The translations under genes were made by a program, and so were the position numbers. From an uncultured Syntrophobacterales bacterium (GTDB taxonomy: Bacteria; Desulfobacterota; Syntrophia; Syntrophales; UBA5619), in NCBI GenBank assembly GCA_903903205.1, contig CAIUXU010000154.1:1-9830 (forward strand): 9,830 nucleotides of DNA. The letters run 5' to 3'. The notes under the pieces are model-generated. The model was given only the letters and a program-made list of their open reading frames with translations. It was not told the DNA's origin and did not search any database. Of this stretch, positions 1 through 6,340 are shown piece after piece. Numbering within the stretch: position 1 is the stretch's first letter; each line of letters starts with the position of its first letter.

Positions 1-258
1 ATTGAATGGATCAGCTCGATCCACACCCTGGAGCCCGGCGATATCGTCGCCACAGGGACCGATCACCGCGGCCTGAATCCATTCATGGACGGAGACCGGA
101 TTGAGATGGAAGTAGAGGGATTGGGTCGGCTGCACTTCGGGGTGCGGGACGATCTGAAGCGCACCTGGACCAGAGAGACCCGACTTCAACGCCAGCAGAC
201 TAATCTGGAAGGGCGCACACCTCAACTGACGGGGAAGTACACCGCCAAGCAAAGCTAG
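1..258 (+). CDS. FAH-family hydrolase/isomerase, C-terminal end (5' truncated)
   Basis: The frame is open from the first base and gives 85 residues before a TAG stop at 256-258. It carries the C-terminal signature of the fumarylacetoacetate hydrolase fold: a segment reading TLEPGDIVATGT, then a second turn (MDGDRIEMEVEGLGRL) matching the usual 'GD.v.veieGiG.L' strand near the end of these proteins. Members are metal-dependent enzymes that cleave, hydrate, decarboxylate or isomerise keto/diketo acids, often in aromatic or dicarboxylate breakdown. The catalytic metal site lies further upstream, outside the window, so the reaction cannot be named. The last 30 or so residues are polar, rich in Arg and Gln, and look like a nonconserved tail. 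The gene reads toward the transporter operon, with 114 nt between its stop and tctC. Co-transcription is possible but unproven. Family assignment is fairly secure and exact function is unknown. Confidence 0.85.
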   Translation: MEWISSIHTLEPGDIVATGTDHRGLNPFMDGDRIEMEVEGLGRLHFGVRDDLKRTWTRETRLQRQQTNLEGRTPQLTGKYTAKQS

Positions 259-360
259 GCCACGCTGTGCACCTGATGAGGCGGTAAGATGCTGTTTCTA
301 TAAGTGATTTAAGCGTGTTTTTGAAGTGTGAAAATAAAAAACCAGTTTCAATTGCCTAAA

Positions 361-367
361 AAGGAGG
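361..367 (+). promoter_or_regulatory. Ribosome binding site deciding the tctC (copy A) start
   Basis: AAGGAGG lies 5 nt before the ATG at 373. It rules out the upstream in-frame GTG at 328, which has no such site. The same site with the same 5-nt spacing occurs before the second tctC (AAAGGAGG at 4707-4714). Confidence 0.85.
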
Positions 368-372
368 AGATC

Positions 373-1374
373 ATGCAATTCAACGTCCGCAGCATTCGAG
401 TCATCACCTTATCCGTTCTAGTTCTGTCAGTTTTGGCTCTGGCCCCACCCGCCTTCGGGGCCGCGTCCTTTGTCCCCACCCGGCCGATCGAATTTGTCTG
501 CCCCTCCGCCGCGGGGGGCGGGCTCGCGCGCTTCTCGGAGACGGTCGGGAGCATCATGGAAAGTGAGAAGTTCGTTCCAGTGGCGATGCCCCGGATCTAC
601 AAGCCCGGTGGCGGATTTGCCGTCGCGATGGCCTACATCTCCGAGAAGAAAGGGAATCCTCACTTCCTGATGAGCACCTCCGGCCCGTTCGTCCTGACCC
701 CACTCACAGTCACGTTGTCCGGGAAAAAGACCATCACCCACAAGGATTTGACCATGATCGGCATCATGGGTTTTGACGAGGTGGTGATGGTCGTCAAGAA
801 CGATGCCCCCTGGAAGGACATGAAGGAGCTGCTGGCGGCGGCCAAGGCCAAGCCGAAGAGCCTCCGATTTGGCGGCTCCTATGTGGGAAGCCCCGACTCT
901 CTGGTGGTTGCCAGTATCGCCAAGGCCGCAGGTGTCGAATTCCTTTACGTCCCCTTCCAGGGAGGCGGCGAGATGAATGCAGCCCTCCTGGGCGGTCACA
1001 TCGACATCATGAGCTCCTCCCCCTCCGACATGATGCCCCATGTCGAGGCCAAGACGATGCGGATGCTGGCGGTCGCCGCCGATAAGCGGATTCCCCGTTT
1101 CAAGGATATGCCGACCCTGAAGGAGATTGGCTGCGACCTGGTCAGGCGCACCCACCGTGGGATTGCCGCCCCTCCCGGCATTTCGGCCGAGGCGGTGGCC
1201 TATTACGAGAATGCCGCAAGGAAGGTCACCGAGACCGGCGCCTTCAAGAAATACCTCGACGACGGCATCATGACCCCGGTATTCATGGGCAGCACCCAGG
1301 CGAGCAAATTCCTGGACGAATACGCGGACGTGGCCCTCAACACCATGCGAGATCTCGGCATGGGGAAGAAATAG
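373..1374 (+). CDS. tctC: TTT-family periplasmic substrate-binding protein TctC (copy A)
   Basis: This 333-residue protein is the extracytoplasmic solute receptor of a tripartite tricarboxylate transporter (Bug/TctC family). It binds a carboxylate in the periplasm and hands it to TctAB. Residues 1 to about 29-31 form a signal peptide: a basic start, a hydrophobic core and an A-F-G/A-A cleavage region. The mature protein begins with the family hallmark FVPTRPIEFVCPSAAGGG (residues 33-50). A second glycine-rich loop, KPGGGFAVAMAY, sits near 77-88, and a FQGGGEMNAALLGGHID segment lies at about 195-211; these are standard TctC elements around the ligand cleft. The usual Asp after the first glycine loop (GGGTD in many members) is replaced here by Leu-Ala-Arg. 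An in-frame GTG at 328 would extend the protein by 15 residues, but the ATG at 373 has a strong Shine-Dalgarno and puts the signal peptide at the N-terminus. It is first in a tctC-tctB-tctA operon. The substrate is unknown. Confidence 0.93.
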   Translation: MQFNVRSIRVITLSVLVLSVLALAPPAFGAASFVPTRPIEFVCPSAAGGGLARFSETVGSIMESEKFVPVAMPRIYKPGGGFAVAMAYISEKKGNPHFLMSTSGPFVLTPLTVTLSGKKTITHKDLTMIGIMGFDEVVMVVKNDAPWKDMKELLAAAKAKPKSLRFGGSYVGSPDSLVVASIAKAAGVEFLYVPFQGGGEMNAALLGGHIDIMSSSPSDMMPHVEAKTMRMLAVAADKRIPRFKDMPTLKEIGCDLVRRTHRGIAAPPGISAEAVAYYENAARKVTETGAFKKYLDDGIMTPVFMGSTQASKFLDEYADVALNTMRDLGMGKK

Positions 1375-1402
1375 GCAGCGGCAAAGGGGAAGGAGGTAAA
1401 TC

Positions 1403-1879
1403 GTGAAAAGAGCTGAACAAATCCTGGGAATCGTGTTGTTGCTGTTTGCGATCTACATCGGGTACGAATCCACCCAGATCGATACCGGCGGCACCATCGG
1501 CAGCGTTGGGGCCGGATTCATTCCTTTCTGGATGTCGGTCAGCCTGGGGATTATCTCCGTGGCTATGCTGGTCCAGTCTATTACCCTGCCTTCGGACCGA
1601 TTCGCCCCGACATTTTTCTCCGAGAAAACCGCTAGGATGCAGGTGCTCTGGGTGCTTGCCGGGTATCTCGTCGCCGTCGCGGTCATGAAGCCGCTGGGGA
1701 TGCTGATTTCCCTGGCGATCGTCATGGCCACCACCATGCCTGCTTTCGGCGCCCGAAGCTGGAAGGTGATCGCCTTTACCGCAATTGCCACCCCGGTAAT
1801 CGTCTATATCGTCTTCGGACACTGGCTCAAAGTCGATCTGCCCATGGGCATCCTTGAAAACGTCCTGTCCATTTACTGA
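1403..1879 (+). CDS. tctB: TTT-family small membrane subunit TctB (copy A)
   Basis: The product is a 158-residue, very hydrophobic inner-membrane protein, the usual size for TctB, the small poorly conserved subunit that pairs with TctA. Four membrane segments can be seen at about residues 6-23, 39-58, 80-113 (long enough for two closely spaced helices with MKPLGM between) and 122-140. The C-terminal stretch FGHWLKVDLPMGILE matches the typical TctB ending 'vFg..L.v.LP.G'. The start is GTG, chosen because AAGGAGG lies 6 nt upstream and the copy B protein begins with the same MKR-EQILG. It follows tctC after 28 nt, and its TGA stop is part of the next gene's Shine-Dalgarno, which suggests translational coupling to tctA. 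Confidence 0.9.
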   Translation: MKRAEQILGIVLLLFAIYIGYESTQIDTGGTIGSVGAGFIPFWMSVSLGIISVAMLVQSITLPSDRFAPTFFSEKTARMQVLWVLAGYLVAVAVMKPLGMLISLAIVMATTMPAFGARSWKVIAFTAIATPVIVYIVFGHWLKVDLPMGILENVLSIY

Positions 1880-1890
1880 GGAGTAGAGAA

Positions 1891-3402
1891 ATGGAAACTT
1901 TCCAACAACTTCTGATGGGCTTTCACGTCGCCGCCACCCCCTTTAACCTGCTCCTCTGCTTTCTGGGTTGCGTCATCGGGACGATCATCGGGGCCCTCCC
2001 GGGGATCGGGCCCGCGGCGGGCCTCTCCATTTTACTGCCGCTCACCTTCGGCATGAACCCTACCTCCGGGATGATCATGATGGCCGGACTCTACTGCGGA
2101 ACCATGTACGGAGGCACCATTACCTCGGTGCTCATCAATGTCCCGGGTGAAGCCGCCTCCGTCATGACCTGCCTCGACGGCTACCAGATGGCCATGCAGG
2201 GCCGCGCCGGCAAGGCCCTCGGTATTGCGGCCATCGGCTCCTTCATCGCGGGAACCGCCAGCGTCGTGTTCCTGATGCTGCTTGCGCTCCCGATGGTGAA
2301 GTTCGCCCTCTCCTTCGGTCCGCCGGAATATTTTGCCCTCATGCTCATGGGGCTCTGCACGGTTGCGGGCCTCACCAGCGGATCGGTGCTGAAGGCCCTG
2401 GCGGGAACCTGCCTGGGCATTCTGGTTGCCACCCCCGGGATGGATGCCTTCTCCGGCCTTCCTCGTCTGACGTTCGGTCTCACCGGACTTTTGGGCGGCA
2501 TTGATTTTGTCGTGGTCGCCGTGGGGCTCTTCGGAATCGGCGAGGTGCTCTACAATGTCGAGCAGAGCATGGAGATGAAATTCCTCATCGAAAAGATCTC
2601 GATCAAGGAAGTATGGCCAAACCGGGCGGAATGGAGGGCGAGCGTCGGGCCGATCACCCGTGGCACCCTCATCGGTTTCCTGGTCGGGGTGCTCCCCGGG
2701 GCCGGAGGGACGATCGCCACCTTCCTGAGTTACGCTGTCGAGAAGCGCGTCTCCAAGCATCCGGAACAGTTCGGAAAGGGGGCGATCGAGGGGGTTGCCG
2801 CGCCAGAGGCTGCAAACAACGCCTCCACCGGCGGCGCGATGGTCCCGCTACTCACGTTGGGCATTCCAGGTTCCGGAACCACGGCGATCATGCTGGGGGC
2901 GCTTATGATGTATGGGCTTCAGCCGGGCCCCCTCCTCTTCCTGAAGAACCCGGATTTCGTCTGGGGGGTGATCGCCAGCATGTACATCGGCAACGTCATG
3001 CTCGTCATCATGAACATGGCGTGCATTCCGCTTTTCGTCAAGATTTGCAAGATTCCAAATTATTTTCTAATGCCGTTCGTCATCGTCTTTGCCACAGTCG
3101 GCGTCTATTCGGTGGATGGCAACATCTTCGACGTCTGGATGCTCTATGTCTTCGGCGTCATGGGATACTTCATGAATAAATTCGGGATGCCCCGGGCCCC
3201 CGTGTTATTGGCCGTGGTGCTAGGCCCCATGGTGGAGCGGGCGCTTCGTCAGTCGCTGATCTTGTCTCAGGGAAGTTACGATATTTTTTTCACCCGGCCG
3301 ATCAGCGCCGTCCTGCTGATGATGGGGTTGGCCGCCGTGCTTTGGCCCGTGTTTGACATGATTTGGCAGCGACGCCGGGCGCGGCGAATGGCCGGGGCAT
3401 AA
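1891..3402 (+). CDS. tctA: TTT-family large membrane permease TctA (copy A)
   Basis: This 503-residue polytopic inner-membrane protein is the main translocation subunit of a TTT transporter, a secondary carrier driven by an ion gradient. The family signatures are clear. The first is GTIIGALPGIGPAAGLSILLP at about residues 30-50, followed by a GLYCGTMYGGTITSVLINVPGE segment near 67-88. A related second-half signature, VGVLPGAGGTIATFLSY, lies at about 265-281, with GIPGSGTTAIMLGALMMYGLQPGP soon after. The recurrence of an LPG(I/A)G motif in both halves is typical of TctA. The length is normal for the family (about 500). The ATG lies 11 nt after the tctB stop, with GAGGAG in between; this 11-nt spacing is the same in copy B. 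It ends the copy A operon. The next gene is on the opposite strand, so copy A has no lyase of its own in the same transcript. Confidence 0.95.
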   Translation: METFQQLLMGFHVAATPFNLLLCFLGCVIGTIIGALPGIGPAAGLSILLPLTFGMNPTSGMIMMAGLYCGTMYGGTITSVLINVPGEAASVMTCLDGYQMAMQGRAGKALGIAAIGSFIAGTASVVFLMLLALPMVKFALSFGPPEYFALMLMGLCTVAGLTSGSVLKALAGTCLGILVATPGMDAFSGLPRLTFGLTGLLGGIDFVVVAVGLFGIGEVLYNVEQSMEMKFLIEKISIKEVWPNRAEWRASVGPITRGTLIGFLVGVLPGAGGTIATFLSYAVEKRVSKHPEQFGKGAIEGVAAPEAANNASTGGAMVPLLTLGIPGSGTTAIMLGALMMYGLQPGPLLFLKNPDFVWGVIASMYIGNVMLVIMNMACIPLFVKICKIPNYFLMPFVIVFATVGVYSVDGNIFDVWMLYVFGVMGYFMNKFGMPRAPVLLAVVLGPMVERALRQSLILSQGSYDIFFTRPISAVLLMMGLAAVLWPVFDMIWQRRRARRMAGA

Positions 3403-3438
3403 CCCCTCTTTCCCGGCAGGAGCGAGACCCCTCATGGG

Positions 3439-3453
3439 ATCGCGCGACGCGGT
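3439..3453 (+). other. Small tri-loop hairpin downstream of tctA copy A
   Basis: ATCGCG and CGCGGT flank a CGA loop, forming a six-pair stem with one G-T wobble. The equivalent hairpin follows tctA copy B, where one C-G pair is replaced by a T-G wobble, so pairing is kept despite base changes. There is no T-run, so it is not a clear intrinsic terminator. It lies in the 85-nt gap between two convergent genes, where mRNA 3'-end formation would be expected. Confidence 0.4.
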
Positions 3454-3487
3454 GAAAAGATTTTACGATCTCAAGAATGGGACGGGC

Positions 3488-4429
3488 TCAAGCGCCGGCT
3501 GCTGCCTTTCGAGCCATGTTCTTTCTTTGTTCCAGCGCTTCGATCTTGGCGCCTCTCGCCAGGATCTGTTTCGCCCTTTCATAATGGGGATAATCGATCA
3601 TCCGCCCGTCCAGCGTCGTCGATGCCCTGCCGGCCGCGAGGCTTCGTTCGAAGATGTCGATAAGCCTTTGTGAATGTTCGATCGCCTCTTGAGTGGGAGA
3701 AAAACATCGATTCAAGATTTCCACATTCCCGGGATGGATGCAGCTCGAACCGAGGAAGCCATGTTTATAGGAGAGTACGGCCAGCTTTTCAAAGCCGTCC
3801 GTATCGCCAAAAGCGGCCATGCTGCCTACCAGATTCAACGGCAATTTCCCGTATGCGCGGGCGACAAATACGATCTGCATTCTCGGAACCAACCATCCGT
3901 GATAGGTAGCATCCGACAGTTCCATCCCAGTATTGGTGGCAAAATCCTCCGTGCCAAGCGAGAGACAGTCAATGCGATCGCTTGACCGGACAACCTCCTC
4001 CACGTTCAGATACCCTTTGAGCGTTTCCGCGATGACGGAGATTTTCACATGCCCCGGAGGGATACCCCGTTCCTTTTCCAGCTTGTCAAGGAGCTGGTCG
4101 AGGGCCCTCACCTGCTCCCCCGTCTCTACCTTCGGGAAAAAAATACCATCGAGTCCCGGCCAGACGGATGCTTCGACATCACCCTTGAGCAGCTCACTCG
4201 TATGGTTGACCCTCACCAGAACGTCACTTCCGCTCTTCCCCGCAAGGGAGATGGAATTCTTCAGAACGGTCCGAGTAGCCACCTTTTCGGACACGGGAAC
4301 GCTGTCTTCCAGATCCAGGACAACGGCGTCCGCATTGCGCAGATGCGCTTTTTCAACATACTTTGGCTCATTGGCCGGCATGATCAATCTCGATCGCCGG
4401 ATGAGATGGTCTGCATAATCGAACTCCAT
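3488..4429 (-). CDS. HpcH/HpaI aldolase / CitE-like hydroxyacyl-CoA lyase (lyase 1)
   Basis: This 313-residue protein belongs to the citrate lyase beta subunit-like (CitE/malyl-CoA lyase) TIM-barrel family. Its members cleave or form C-C bonds of 3-hydroxyacyl-CoA thioesters such as malyl-CoA or citramalyl-CoA with Mg2+. Visible signatures are RRSRLIMPAN (11-20), the strand AVVLDLEDSVP (35-45), the substrate-binding Arg in VRVN (R73), FFPKVET (97-103), and the two expected metal ligands, Glu in AETLKG (E135) and Asp in GTEDFA (D162). SSCIHPGNVEILN near 228-240 and LDGRMIDYPH near 273-282 are the usual C-terminal motifs. E135 and D162 fall at the same residue numbers as in the second lyase. 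The ATG is preceded by AGGAGG (4438-4443 on the plus strand). It converges on tctA copy A and diverges from tctC copy B, with which it may share control. It lacks an obvious partner CitF, so a stand-alone CoA-thioester lyase is likelier than a citrate lyase subunit. Confidence 0.9.
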   Translation of the reverse strand: MEFDYADHLIRRSRLIMPANEPKYVEKAHLRNADAVVLDLEDSVPVSEKVATRTVLKNSISLAGKSGSDVLVRVNHTSELLKGDVEASVWPGLDGIFFPKVETGEQVRALDQLLDKLEKERGIPPGHVKISVIAETLKGYLNVEEVVRSSDRIDCLSLGTEDFATNTGMELSDATYHGWLVPRMQIVFVARAYGKLPLNLVGSMAAFGDTDGFEKLAVLSYKHGFLGSSCIHPGNVEILNRCFSPTQEAIEHSQRLIDIFERSLAAGRASTTLDGRMIDYPHYERAKQILARGAKIEALEQRKNMARKAAAGA

Positions 4430-4551
4430 GGATTATTCCTCCTGTTGGTTTTGGCCATATCCTGCCGAGAATTCCCCTACATAAAAACAGTCAAGAAGAC
4501 AAGAAAAATTATTATTGCAGGGAGTAATATTTATAACAGGCCGTTTCATTT

Positions 4552-4565
4552 AACATTATCATGTT
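4552..4565. promoter_or_regulatory. AACAT-N4-ATGTT dyad, candidate operator
   Basis: A perfect 5-bp inverted repeat with a 4-bp spacer (tatc) lies 13 bp upstream of the TTGACA box. Its position would suit an activator or a shared regulator for the divergent genes. This rests on sequence symmetry alone, and short dyads arise by chance in AT-rich DNA. Confidence 0.3.
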
Positions 4566-4578
4566 GTGGCATTTTTGT

Positions 4579-4607
4579 TTGACATTGGGTTTGTATGATT
4601 GTATGCA
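4579..4607 (+). promoter_or_regulatory. Candidate sigma-70 type promoter for tctCBA copy B
   Basis: TTGACA at 4579-4584 is a perfect -35 match. A 17-bp spacer leads to TATGCA at 4602-4607, a partial -10 (first three bases match). Transcription would begin near 4614, giving a leader of about 105 nt before tctC. The -10 is weak, which would fit a promoter needing an activator. The better-looking TATGAT at 4594-4599 is only 9 bp from the -35 and so cannot pair with it. Confidence 0.45.
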
Positions 4608-4609
4608 AT
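4591..4609. promoter_or_regulatory. TTGTATG direct repeat and ATTG-TATG-CAAT near-palindrome, candidate operator
   Basis: TTGTATG occurs at 4591-4597 and again at 4599-4605, eight bases apart. The second copy is part of ATTGTATGCAAT (4598-4609), whose ATTG and CAAT arms are complementary. It overlaps the proposed -10 box, a usual repressor position. The shape recalls operators of some GntR-type regulators, which often control organic acid catabolism. That link is inference, since no regulator is encoded here. Confidence 0.35.
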
Positions 4610-4719
4610 GACGCGTCAGGGCAATGCGGAATGTGACACTCGAATCACGGTCTCAATGAGCGAGTGCCTTCAGGCGTGAAACTAGGGAACCAGCGTCAAT
4701 CACCTTAAAGGAGGTTATC

Positions 4720-5727
4720 ATGAAAGTCAGCGTACACAACATTCGGATCATCATTCTGTCTATTCTTGCAGTGTCGGTTTTGGCAATGGCCCCGGCCATC
4801 TCTGAGGCCGCATCTTTCGTCCCCACGAGGCCGATCGAATTTGTCTGCTTCGCCTCGCCGGGAGGCGGTAGCGGGATCTTTGCGGAGACGGTTGGGGGCA
4901 TCATGGAGAAAGAGAAGATCGTTCCAGTGCCGATGCCCCGTATCTACAAGTCCGGCGGCGGATTTGCCGTTGGCATGGCTTACCTGGCCGAGAAGAAAGG
5001 GAACCCCCACTTTCTGGGAAGCACCGCCAATCCATTCATTTTGACCCCGCTGGTGGTCACGGCATCAGGGAAAAAGACCATTCTCCACAAGGACTTTACC
5101 CAGATCGCCATCCTGGCCTTTGACGAGATGGCAGTGGTCGTCAAGTACGATGCTCCTTACAAGAACCTGAAAGATCTGATTGCGGCGGCCAAGACCAAAG
5201 CCAAGAGCATCAAGTTTGGCGGGACCAACGTGGGCGGTACCGACTCCCTGCTGGTCGCGAGCCTTGCAAAAGCAGCCGGCGTGGAGTTTAATTATATCGC
5301 TTTCCAGGGAGGCGGCGAAGTGAATGCAGCCCTCCTGGGCGGTCATATCGATGCGATGAGCGCGAACCCCACCGAGATGCTTCCCCAGATCGAAGGAAAG
5401 ACCATGCGAATGCTGGCAGTCGCCTCCGAGAAGCGGCTTTCCGGTTCCGATTTCAAGGATCTGCCCACCATGAAGGAACTGGGTTTCAACGTGATCTTTA
5501 ACACCCACCGCGGGATCACCGCCCCGGCCGGCATATCGGCAGAGGCCGTGGCCTATTACGAGAATGCCTTCAAGAAGCTTTCCGAAAACGACACCTTCAA
5601 GAAGTACATTGCCGACAACAACATGACCCCGACATACATGAACAGTGTCCAGGCTACCAAATACATGAACGACTTTGCGGATTATGCCAATGGTCTCCTG
5701 AAAGATCTTGGCATTGCCAAAAAGTAG
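4720..5727 (+). CDS. tctC: TTT-family periplasmic substrate-binding protein TctC (copy B)
   Basis: This 335-residue TctC/Bug receptor is paralogous to copy A at 373-1374, roughly 60% identical by eye. Residues 1-30 are a signal peptide ending S-E-A before ASF. The FVPTRPIEFVC start of the mature domain is identical to copy A, but the following ligand loop differs: FASPGGGSGIF here (residues 44-54) against PSAAGGGLARF in copy A. The conserved SGGGFAVGMAY (about 78-88) and FQGGGEVNAALLGGHID segments are present. The ATG has AAAGGAGG 5 nt upstream (4707-4714). Relative to copy A there is a two-residue insertion near residue 242 (KRLSGSDFKD). The loop differences next to the substrate pocket suggest a related but distinct ligand. 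This is inference; the ligand is unknown. Confidence 0.93.
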   Translation: MKVSVHNIRIIILSILAVSVLAMAPAISEAASFVPTRPIEFVCFASPGGGSGIFAETVGGIMEKEKIVPVPMPRIYKSGGGFAVGMAYLAEKKGNPHFLGSTANPFILTPLVVTASGKKTILHKDFTQIAILAFDEMAVVVKYDAPYKNLKDLIAAAKTKAKSIKFGGTNVGGTDSLLVASLAKAAGVEFNYIAFQGGGEVNAALLGGHIDAMSANPTEMLPQIEGKTMRMLAVASEKRLSGSDFKDLPTMKELGFNVIFNTHRGITAPAGISAEAVAYYENAFKKLSENDTFKKYIADNNMTPTYMNSVQATKYMNDFADYANGLLKDLGIAKK

Positions 5728-5846
5728 AGAGACGACAGACGCGAGGCCGGCGTTACGCAATCAACAAGCGCCGGCCCCGCGCCGATCTTCGTTACAGGAT
5801 CGCGGTGTGTGCACTCGCAACGCTTAAATGACTGGGGAGATCCGAT
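5728..5846 (+). other. Extended 119-nt tctC-tctB spacer, copy B only
   Basis: In copy A the corresponding gap is 28 nt. The extra DNA holds the strong GC-rich hairpin and a smaller CGATC/GATCG stem, but no ORF with a start and ribosome site. The tctB start is served by GGGGAG at 5834-5839, weaker than the AAGGAGG before copy A tctB. Whether DNA was gained in B or lost in A cannot be told here. Confidence 0.6.
5745..5776 (+). other. Intercistronic hairpin between tctC and tctB (copy B)
   Basis: GGCCGGCG (5745-5752) and CGCCGGCC (5769-5776) are perfect 8-bp complements. Two further inner pairs (a T-G wobble and a T-A) give a 10-bp stem with a 12-nt loop. It starts 17 nt after the tctC stop. 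No T-run follows, so it is more like an mRNA-protecting or partial-termination structure than a full terminator. Such a hairpin could raise binding-protein mRNA relative to the membrane subunits, as is known after malE. A weaker CGATC/GATCG stem lies just downstream. Confidence 0.65.
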
Positions 5847-6329
5847 ATGAAAAGGGGCGAACAAATTCTGGGGGCAGTGCTGCTGCTCTTTGCGATCTAC
5901 ATCGGGTATGAATCCACCATGATCGAAACCGGCGCCAGTTCTAGCAACTCCGGCATCGGCGCGGGGTTCATGCCCTTCTGGCTGTCGGTTGGGCTGGGGA
6001 TTTCGTCCATGGTCCTGCTGGGCCGGGCTTTCGTTCTGCCCACGGATCGTTTCTCGCCGGGATTTTTCATCGACAGAACCGGTCGGATGCGCGTGCTCTG
6101 GGTGTTCGCCGGTTATCTCCTCGCCGTCGTAGTCATGAAGCCGCTGGGAATGATGATTTCCCTGGCTATCCTCATGGCCACCACCATGCCGGCGTTCGGT
6201 TCGCGGAACTGGAAGAGCATCCTCCTGACCACGATCCTCACCCCGCTTTGCGTATATTTGGTATTTGGGTACTGGCTCAAAGTCGATCTGCCCATGGGCA
6301 TTCTTGAAAACATCCTGTCCATTTATTGA
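5847..6329 (+). CDS. tctB: TTT-family small membrane subunit TctB (copy B)
   Basis: The product is a 160-residue hydrophobic membrane protein paralogous to copy A TctB. It opens with MKRGEQILGAVLLLFAIYIG and ends with the same FGYWLKVDLPMGILENILSIY pattern. Four or five membrane segments are visible: about residues 7-24, 42-62, 82-115 (probably two helices around MKPLGM) and 123-142. The two-residue length difference lies in the first periplasmic/cytoplasmic loop (ETGASSSNSGIGAGF against DTGGTIGSVGAGF). It uses ATG where copy A uses GTG. The TGA stop overlaps the TGAGGAT Shine-Dalgarno of tctA, and the start of tctA is 11 nt away, so the two are probably translationally coupled. Confidence 0.9.
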   Translation: MKRGEQILGAVLLLFAIYIGYESTMIETGASSSNSGIGAGFMPFWLSVGLGISSMVLLGRAFVLPTDRFSPGFFIDRTGRMRVLWVFAGYLLAVVVMKPLGMMISLAILMATTMPAFGSRNWKSILLTTILTPLCVYLVFGYWLKVDLPMGILENILSIY

Positions 6330-6340
6330 GGATCCGAAAA

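Larger units (their letters stand above)
312..3454 (+). repeat. Direct repeat unit A (diverged tctCBA duplication)
   Basis: This unit and the one at 4659-7899 are paralogous copies in the same orientation. Besides the three genes, the flanks match. From AGCG at 312 to the tctC start is 61 nt, and the same motif lies 61 nt before the second tctC; the interval shares GTGAAA, AACCAG, TCAAT and the Shine-Dalgarno. Downstream of tctA a shared segment ends in ACGCGGTG at 3454. Beyond these points I see no similarity. Borders are by eye and approximate. Confidence 0.7.
4430..4719. promoter_or_regulatory. Divergent control region between lyase 1 and tctC copy B
   Basis: This 290-bp gap separates two genes that start away from each other, so promoters for both strands should lie here. 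It is AT-rich at about 4480-4610, unlike its surroundings. It holds a TTGACA -35 match for the rightward direction, an AACAT/ATGTT dyad (4552-4565) and a TTGTATG direct repeat (4591-4605). On the minus strand a TATAAA box (TTTATA on the plus strand, 4530-4535) is a weak -10 candidate for lyase 1, without a convincing -35. A CACTCG/CGAGTG inverted repeat (4637-4642 and 4661-4666, 18-nt loop) would lie in the leader of tctC copy B. No regulator gene is present in the window. Confidence 0.6.

Noticed and set aside
328..372. GTG start giving a 15-residue N-terminal extension of tctC copy A
   Set aside because: It has no ribosome site and would place polar residues before the signal peptide. The ATG at 373 has AAGGAGG, and the same arrangement occurs in copy B.
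259..372. Promoter or terminator between the FAH gene and tctC copy A
   Set aside because: TATAAG at 299-304 has no acceptable -35 at 16-18 bp, and I found no stable hairpin followed by a T-run. The gap holds nothing I can support beyond the ribosome site and the repeat border.
427..1155. 242-residue open frame on the minus strand
   Set aside because: It is antisense to tctC copy A with low-complexity His/Gly/Arg-rich composition, typical of a shadow frame in GC-rich coding DNA. A similar shadow appears opposite copy B (5065-5760).
2032..2760. 242-residue open frame on the minus strand inside tctA copy A
   Set aside because: It lies wholly opposite a well-conserved permease and has the charged, repetitive composition of an antisense shadow, with no recognisable domain.
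3403..3487. Bidirectional intrinsic terminator between convergent tctA copy A and lyase 1
   Set aside because: Only the small tri-loop hairpin is present, and no T-run follows it on either strand.
3434..4582. Several plus-strand open frames (3434-3673, 3674-3985, 3933-4418, 4049-4582)
   Set aside because: They overlap the minus-strand lyase, whose motifs and catalytic residues are intact. The frames show no domain and no ribosome sites.
4566..4584. Sigma-54 type promoter (TGGCAT then TTTGAC)
   Set aside because: The GC of the -12 element is replaced by TG at the required spacing. The TTGACA reading as a -35 box is stronger.
6326..6340. TTG start for tctA copy B
   Set aside because: It overlaps the tctB stop, lacks a ribosome site and adds five residues absent from copy A. 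The ATG at 6341 is better.
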